Shown here piece after piece: positions 19,084 to 21,134 of a stretch of 21,134 bases of DNA. This stretch comes from Clostridia bacterium. GTDB lineage: Bacteria; Bacillota; Clostridia; Oscillospirales; Acutalibacteraceae. The stretch covers positions 1 to 21,134 of the forward strand of contig CAAFXS010000075.1 of assembly GCA_900767025.1 (NCBI GenBank), in the 5' to 3' direction. The notes under the pieces are model-generated. The model saw only the letters and a list, made by a program, of their open reading frames with translations, was not told the origin of the DNA and did not search any database. The stretch's first letter is position 1; each line of letters begins with the position of its first letter. The translations under genes and the position numbers were made by a program.

Positions 19084-20715
19084 TTATTCTTCAACTACAT
19101 TATTGCAGTTAGTTGTTTTGATTATCCTTTTACCTGAGCAGGTGTTGTCCTTAACAAGAATATTATCGGAGGCTTTTGCGGTTATGCAATAGCCTCTGTA
19201 TTTTTTAAAGGTATTGCCCGTTATTCTTATATTCTTATGTACTGCACCGGCATACTTGCTGTTTTCGGGTTTGATTAAAACAGGAGTTCCGCCGCAGAAG
19301 TCAAATGTATTATTTTCTATTGTAACATCACGGCACATACCGCTTTCGTACCAGCTTTTTGCATCGTCGGAAAGAAGAATACCGCTCATACTTGTGCTGG
19401 CAAAATGATTGTTTAAAATATTAACCTTTCCTCTTGTAGTGATAAGAAGACCTCTTGTGATAATTCTTGTGGAGTCGTTATTGACAAAATCAAGGTCGGG
19501 ACAGGCACTTATATCCTCAATAACAATTCCCTTTTGTGCATTTTCCGTACTGCTGACGGTCAGCCTGATATCATACTCATTTACAAGCTCTGATTTTTCA
19601 ATAACCGCCGTGCCTGTTTCAAGCATTGTTTCGGGATTTATGTATGCAATGGTATCGCCCACCCTCAACGGATTATAGCCGTGGGACTGGGGATGCATAA
19701 ACCTAACGGTAAGCTGATTTTTGTCAATATCGGTAATTTTGAAATGAACACCGTGGACATTCAGCAGGTCATCGCCGGCACCGTCAAAATAGCTGTTTTT
19801 AACCGTCACCTTTCCCCTGCACATACAAAGCTGAATAAAATCGGCAACCGATGCCATTTTCCTTGCAGAGCCTTTTTCAGGTGAAAAATCAACATTATCA
19901 ACTGTAATATTTTCGCTGTCCTGCACCACAAGTGCAAGGGAATAATTGAATCTCTGCTTAATATTTTCCAAGGTAACATTAGTGCATTTGCTTACAAATA
20001 TTCCTGCAAACTGACGGCGAACATCAAAAACATAATAGCAGTCGCCGTTTTTAAATCTTCGTGTATTTGGATAATTAACTCTTATTCTTCTGTTGCCAAG
20101 GTCACTGTATTTCAAAGCAGAAAACAGAGGGTGGCAGACTCTGTTAATTTTATCAGGTGTCTTCTCTCTTACAAGACCTATCCACCAGGAATTTTTCGCC
20201 TTATGGTCAATGGGGTAACGGTAATCCTTGCCGTAAATATAGGCCTTGCCGTTTTCAAATTCATACTGAGTATCCCTGTCAATTTCAAAATCGACACTGA
20301 AAATTCCCTTGCGGACAACCTTAAACTCGTGCATATCGGGATGAGCATGGCGGATTTCCATATTTTTAAGGGTTATATTTTCGCAGTTTTCCAGCGCAAT
20401 ATTTGTCACCTTGCCGTCAATGACGAAAACCGAGTCGCTTCCGTCAAGGCAGATATCGGAAACACCGTCGAAATAAAACGGCACTGCGTTAAGATGCGGA
20501 GTTTCGTTTTCATCAAATTCTCCGTCACCTACTGTGTTGGTGATATAAAGCATATGCTTTTCACATTTTTCGCTGTCAAGGAAATATGTACCCTTTTCAA
20601 AGACAACGGTTTTGTCGCCATGAATTTCCTTTAGGTGTGAAATAAGCCTTATCAGATTTTCGGTTATGTCCTCACCGGGTAAAATGTTAAATTCAGAAGC
20701 GTTAATTATTTTCAT
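19084..20715 (-). CDS. Right-handed beta-helix protein, GH110 alpha-1,3-galactosidase-like
   Basis: The 543-residue protein is rich in parallel beta-helix rungs (NCENITLKNMEI, KCTNVTLENI, DSENITVDNVDF, CRDVTIENNTFDF, HKNIRITGNTF). Its order of motifs, including RGLLITTRGKVNILNNHF, SGILLSDDAKSWYESG and NSYFDGAGDDLLNVHG, resembles glycoside hydrolase family 110, inverting enzymes that remove alpha-1,3-linked galactose from blood-group B and related glycans. Asp292 (VADFIQL), Asp315 and Asp316 (GAGDD) have the spacing (23 and 24 residues) I recall for the catalytic Asp residues of a characterised GH110. There is no signal peptide, so it appears cytoplasmic. The ATG at 20715 follows GGAG. It is a single gene; no sugar transporter or regulator is adjacent. 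Activity is inferred only. Confidence 0.75.
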   Translation of the reverse strand: MKIINASEFNILPGEDITENLIRLISHLKEIHGDKTVVFEKGTYFLDSEKCEKHMLYITNTVGDGEFDENETPHLNAVPFYFDGVSDICLDGSDSVFVIDGKVTNIALENCENITLKNMEIRHAHPDMHEFKVVRKGIFSVDFEIDRDTQYEFENGKAYIYGKDYRYPIDHKAKNSWWIGLVREKTPDKINRVCHPLFSALKYSDLGNRRIRVNYPNTRRFKNGDCYYVFDVRRQFAGIFVSKCTNVTLENIKQRFNYSLALVVQDSENITVDNVDFSPEKGSARKMASVADFIQLCMCRGKVTVKNSYFDGAGDDLLNVHGVHFKITDIDKNQLTVRFMHPQSHGYNPLRVGDTIAYINPETMLETGTAVIEKSELVNEYDIRLTVSSTENAQKGIVIEDISACPDLDFVNNDSTRIITRGLLITTRGKVNILNNHFASTSMSGILLSDDAKSWYESGMCRDVTIENNTFDFCGGTPVLIKPENSKYAGAVHKNIRITGNTFKKYRGYCITAKASDNILVKDNTCSGKRIIKTTNCNNVVEE

Positions 20716-20775
20716 AGCTTTCTCCGTTTCAATTACTAAATCAAAAAAGTAAGTATTTAAACTTTATTACCGGAT

Positions 20776-20804
20776 ATTATACTATAATTAATTGATATAA
20801 TCAA
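20776..20804 (-). promoter_or_regulatory. Promoter of the GH110-like gene with overlapping dyad
   Basis: On the - strand TTGATT (20799-20804) and TATAAT (20776-20781) are separated by 17 bp. A dyad, AATTGAT (20790-20796) and ATCAATT (20800-20806), overlaps the -35 box and may be an operator. The leader is about 55 nt, AT-rich, with no other recognised signal. Confidence 0.65.
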
Positions 20805-20868
20805 TTGTTCTGTTGAATTTCGGTTTGTTGGTATAAAAATCCTAATCATATTTTGTATTGACTAACCT

Positions 20869-20967
20869 TTCGCAATTGCCCTGTTCGAATCTCTTTGCGC
20901 AGTATAAAAATAACAGGCACCCCTGTGGGATGCCTGTTATTTTTGGCGCAGATGAAGAGTTCGCCCG
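20869..20967. repeat. 99-bp palindromic repeat, copy 1
   Basis: Positions 20869-20967 are identical to 21036-21134 (offset 167). The unit is an imperfect palindrome: AAGAG/CTCTT and GCGC/GCGC arms flank the terminator-like hairpin at 20906-20944. Both borders contain tRNA-3'-end-like strings: CTGTTCGAATCTCTTTGCGC on the + strand and CTCTTCATCTGCGCCA on the - strand, reminiscent of a tRNA-Ser T arm and acceptor end. From memory, such units are widespread in clostridial genomes near tRNA genes. No complete tRNA can be folded here. Confidence 0.75.
20906..20944. terminator. Strong bidirectional terminator inside the repeat
   Basis: AAAAATAACAGGCA (20906-20919) and its complement (20931-20944) form a 14-bp stem. 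The loop CCCCTGTGGGA can extend the stem by CCC/GGG pairs. A5 and T5 at the two ends give a U-tract on both strands. The same hairpin recurs in the second copy at 21073-21111. Confidence 0.75.
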
Positions 20968-21035
20968 GCTTAAGATAAATCTTTCGCCGGCACGCACGCG
21001 GTCACCGAAACAGTCCACCGGACTGTTTCTATTGC

Positions 21036-21134
21036 TTCGCAATTGCCCTGTTCGAATCTCTTTGCGCAGTATAAAAATAACAGGCACCCCTGTGGGATGC
21101 CTGTTATTTTTGGCGCAGATGAAGAGTTCGCCCG
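21036..21134. repeat. 99-bp palindromic repeat, copy 2 (runs to the window edge)
   Basis: This copy matches copy 1 over all 99 visible bases and may continue beyond the window. The 68-bp spacer between copies (20968-21035) holds a perfect 10-bp hairpin, GAAACAGTCC (21007-21016) and GGACTGTTTC (21020-21029), and a small GC-rich CGCCGGC segment. If the spacer is part of a 167-bp unit, this is a tandem array. No gene is recognised in 20716-21134. Confidence 0.75.

Noticed and set aside
20131..20634. 167-codon + strand open frame opposite the beta-helix gene
   Set aside because: No SD or promoter is associated, and the - strand frame covers the whole region with clear repeat structure.
20842..21087. 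81-codon - strand open frame at the right end
   Set aside because: It lies across both copies of the 99-bp repeat and through two hairpins. The peptide from one repeat copy reappears in the other in a different context (CAKRFEQGNCER versus RKEIRTGQLR), as expected of repeat-derived translation, and no SD is convincing.
20906..21111. CRISPR array
   Set aside because: There are only two repeats of 99 bp with palindromic content at a 167-bp offset; no short regular repeats with unique spacers and no cas genes.
20869..21134. tRNA gene
   Set aside because: GTTCGAATC resembles a T loop, but no acceptor stem, D arm and anticodon arm can be assembled around it on either strand.

Overview
The window looks like a chromosomal segment from a low-to-mid GC, anaerobic Firmicute, most likely a gut-type clostridium of the Ruminococcaceae/Oscillospiraceae kind. 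Support comes from the ylxM-ffh-rpsP-khpA-rimM-trmD cluster, the rsmD-coaD-coiled-coil cluster, strong Shine-Dalgarno (SD) sequences, HPr with both His15 and Ser46, a sodium-pump decarboxylase membrane pair, and dense palindromic intergenic repeats. The lineage is inferred from gene content and style only; there is no rRNA gene to confirm it.

Layout. 1-279: the tail of a possible + strand gene, then a run of palindromes. 280-4237 (-): PcrA/UvrD helicase, then a sodium-translocating decarboxylase beta/gamma pair (oadG-oadB). 4357-4590 (+): a 44-codon membrane micro-ORF with its own promoter, SD and terminator. 4601-6254 (-): rsmD, coaD and a coiled-coil protein as one operon. 6264-8130 (-): uvrC. 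8149-8553 (-): ptsH (HPr). 8635-12392 (-): the SRP/ribosome-maturation cluster, split by a terminator into ylxM-ffh-rpsP-khpA and rimM-trmD. 12471-13595 (+): azlCD branched-chain amino acid exporter. 13607-13765: a nested palindromic repeat and a terminator. 13774-18529 (-): a sulfur operon transcribed as leader peptide, metY (O-acetylhomoserine sulfhydrylase), cysK, iscS, iscU, rrf2. 18600-19076 (+): a Cu/Zn superoxide dismutase lacking a signal peptide. 19084-20715 (-): a beta-helix protein resembling GH110 alpha-1,3-galactosidases. 20869-21134: two direct copies of a 99-bp palindromic repeat.

The most interesting part is the sulfur operon. It makes cysteine/homocysteine (MetY, CysK), takes the sulfur from cysteine (IscS), builds Fe-S clusters (IscU), and ends with an Rrf2 regulator carrying four cysteines. 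Its promoter has two ACCTA/TAGGT dyads, one around the -35 box and one at the predicted transcription start. Before metY lies an unannotated 28-codon leader ORF with an SD and two adjacent Cys codons; its mRNA contains an 11-bp complement of the metY SD. This suggests cysteine-sensitive translational control under Rrf2 repression. Between iscS and iscU sits a 277-bp element with perfect 24-bp terminal inverted repeats and possible 4-bp target duplications; it appears to supply the iscS stop codon.

Many start sites were revised downstream of the longest ORF using SD and promoter positions (pcrA, oadG, uvrC, trmD, rimM, khpA, iscU, iscS, sodC). ylxM, ffh and khpA appear to start at GTG, TTG and TTG. 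No CRISPR array, rRNA gene, complete tRNA gene or recognisable transposase was seen.
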